Below are positions 40,085 through 40,703 of a stretch of DNA of 40,703 nucleotides, in pieces. The stretch is from Verrucomicrobiota bacterium. GTDB taxonomy: Bacteria > Verrucomicrobiota > Verrucomicrobiia > Limisphaerales > UBA1100. The notes beneath the pieces were generated by a model. It had not been told where the DNA came from. It was given only the letters and a program-made list of their open reading frames with translations, and did no database searches. The stretch covers positions 1 to 40,703 of the forward strand of contig JAOLZA010000021.1 of assembly GCA_028343615.1 (NCBI GenBank), read 5' to 3'. The position numbers and the translations under genes were made by a program. Within the stretch, counting starts at the first letter, position 1. Every line of letters starts with the position of its first letter.

Positions 40085-40703
40085 ATGAGCGCAAATAAAA
40101 AGTCAGCCAAGAAAACGGCTAAAAAGGCCGTAAAAAAGGCTAGCCCAAAATCAGCTGCCAAGAAAACGACTAAAAAAGCCCCGCCCAAAAAGGCAGCTAA
40201 AAGAAAGGGACACAAGGCCCCGCTCGCAAATGCCGCAGCCATCCTAGGCTTTAAACCCGCGCCCAAGAAATCAAGCTCAAGCTATCGCCCGATGGAAGGC
40301 GTAACAATCAAGGCCGAGTGGAAAAAATATTACGACGTGCTGATGGACCTCCGCGACCATCTGCTGCACCAAATGGGCGACATCAAAAAAGAATCCGCCG
40401 AAGAAATGTCCGGATACTCCATGCATATGGCCGACTCTGGCACGGATAATTTTGACCGCGACTCAGCGTTGAGCCTCCTTTCTTATGACCAGGACGCCGT
40501 CTATGAAATCGAGGAAGCCCTCAAGCGCATCGAACGCAAAACCTACGGCATCTGCGAAATCTCTGGTAAATCTATTCCCAAGGGTCGTCTTAACGCTATC
40601 CCGTGGGCTCGCTACACTGTCGACGCTCAGGCTCAACTGGAAAAAAATGGTGCCGTGCGCCAACGCAAACTTGGCAGTCTGGGCACAATCGACGGTGCCG
40701 GTA
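40085..40703 (+). CDS. DksA/TraR-like protein with histone-like tail (partial)
   Basis: The first 206 residues are visible; the frame is still open at the window end. Residues 1-45 are almost only Lys, Ala, Ser, Thr and Pro (SAKKTAKKAVKKASPKS), like histone H1 or bacterial H1-like tails. After VTIKAEWKKYYDVLMDLRDHLL comes MADSGTDNFDRDSALSLLSYDQDAVYEIEEALKRIERKTYGIC, the DksA coiled-coil-to-zinc-finger part. The finger YGICEISGKSIPKGRLNAIPWARYTVDAQ keeps one Cys (157). The other three of the usual four are Ser, Thr and Ala. DksA proteins bind RNA polymerase in the secondary channel; the tail suggests DNA contact. Such Lys-rich DksA fusions occur in this group. Confidence 0.85.
   Translation, partial: MSANKKSAKKTAKKAVKKASPKSAAKKTTKKAPPKKAAKRKGHKAPLANAAAILGFKPAPKKSSSSYRPMEGVTIKAEWKKYYDVLMDLRDHLLHQMGDIKKESAEEMSGYSMHMADSGTDNFDRDSALSLLSYDQDAVYEIEEALKRIERKTYGICEISGKSIPKGRLNAIPWARYTVDAQAQLEKNGAVRQRKLGSLGTIDGAG

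Overview
The window looks like a piece of a chromosome from the PVC superphylum, most probably Verrucomicrobiota (Pedosphaera/Limisphaerales-like). The markers are five secreted sulfatases, a Tat-exported DUF1501 protein, two PQQ-propeller proteins with the WPQFRGP-type N-terminus, a prepilin-like protein with an [25 protein letters not shown]-type start, a DUF6797-type protein and LptD. These families together are common in that group and in Planctomycetes. No ribosomal RNA or other decisive taxonomic marker is present, so this is inference.

Region 1 (about 1-19.6 kb) is AT-richer and almost all genes lie on the minus strand: a zinc-ribbon protein, an Uup-like ABC-F ATPase, an EF-hand protein, a His-rich pseudopilin beside a CxxC membrane protein, a DUF3050 protein, sulfatases, a YceK/YidQ-like lipoprotein, a lipoprotein carrying an ExbD domain, a membrane protein, a GDPD phosphodiesterase and DUF1501. 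One PQQ gene runs on the plus strand. Most intergenic gaps here are filled by two related families of dispersed repeats (called A and B), always in the same orientation relative to the genes. Repeat A contains a tRNA-like fold. Two decayed copies of a gene 5' end sit next to these repeats.

Region 2 (about 19.7-27.6 kb) is clearly GC-richer. It holds a PQQ/EF-hand propeller, a sulfatase, two leucine-rich-repeat lipoproteins, an NHL-repeat protein, and a chain of overlapping start/stop codons: a truncated formylglycine-generating-enzyme-like lipoprotein, a catalytically degenerate M48-like membrane protein, a DoxX-like protein, a 45-residue open frame and an LRR lipoprotein. Four genes share a nearly identical leader plus signal-peptide start. 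The region ends at tRNA-Val(CAC), which suggests an accessory region bordering the core.

Region 3 (27.8-40.7 kb) is core-like: tRNA-Val, nadB and panC (NAD and pantothenate synthesis, 15 bp apart), a CGWS glutaredoxin, glycerate kinase, a PDZ protein, a DUF6797-type protein broken by a seven-base homopolymer, lptD, a secreted EEP phosphatase/nuclease, folE2, and a DksA-like protein with a histone-like tail and a degenerate zinc finger that runs off the window end.

Functionally, regions 1 and 2 look like secreted polysaccharide-desulfation and surface machinery. All GC statements are by eye.
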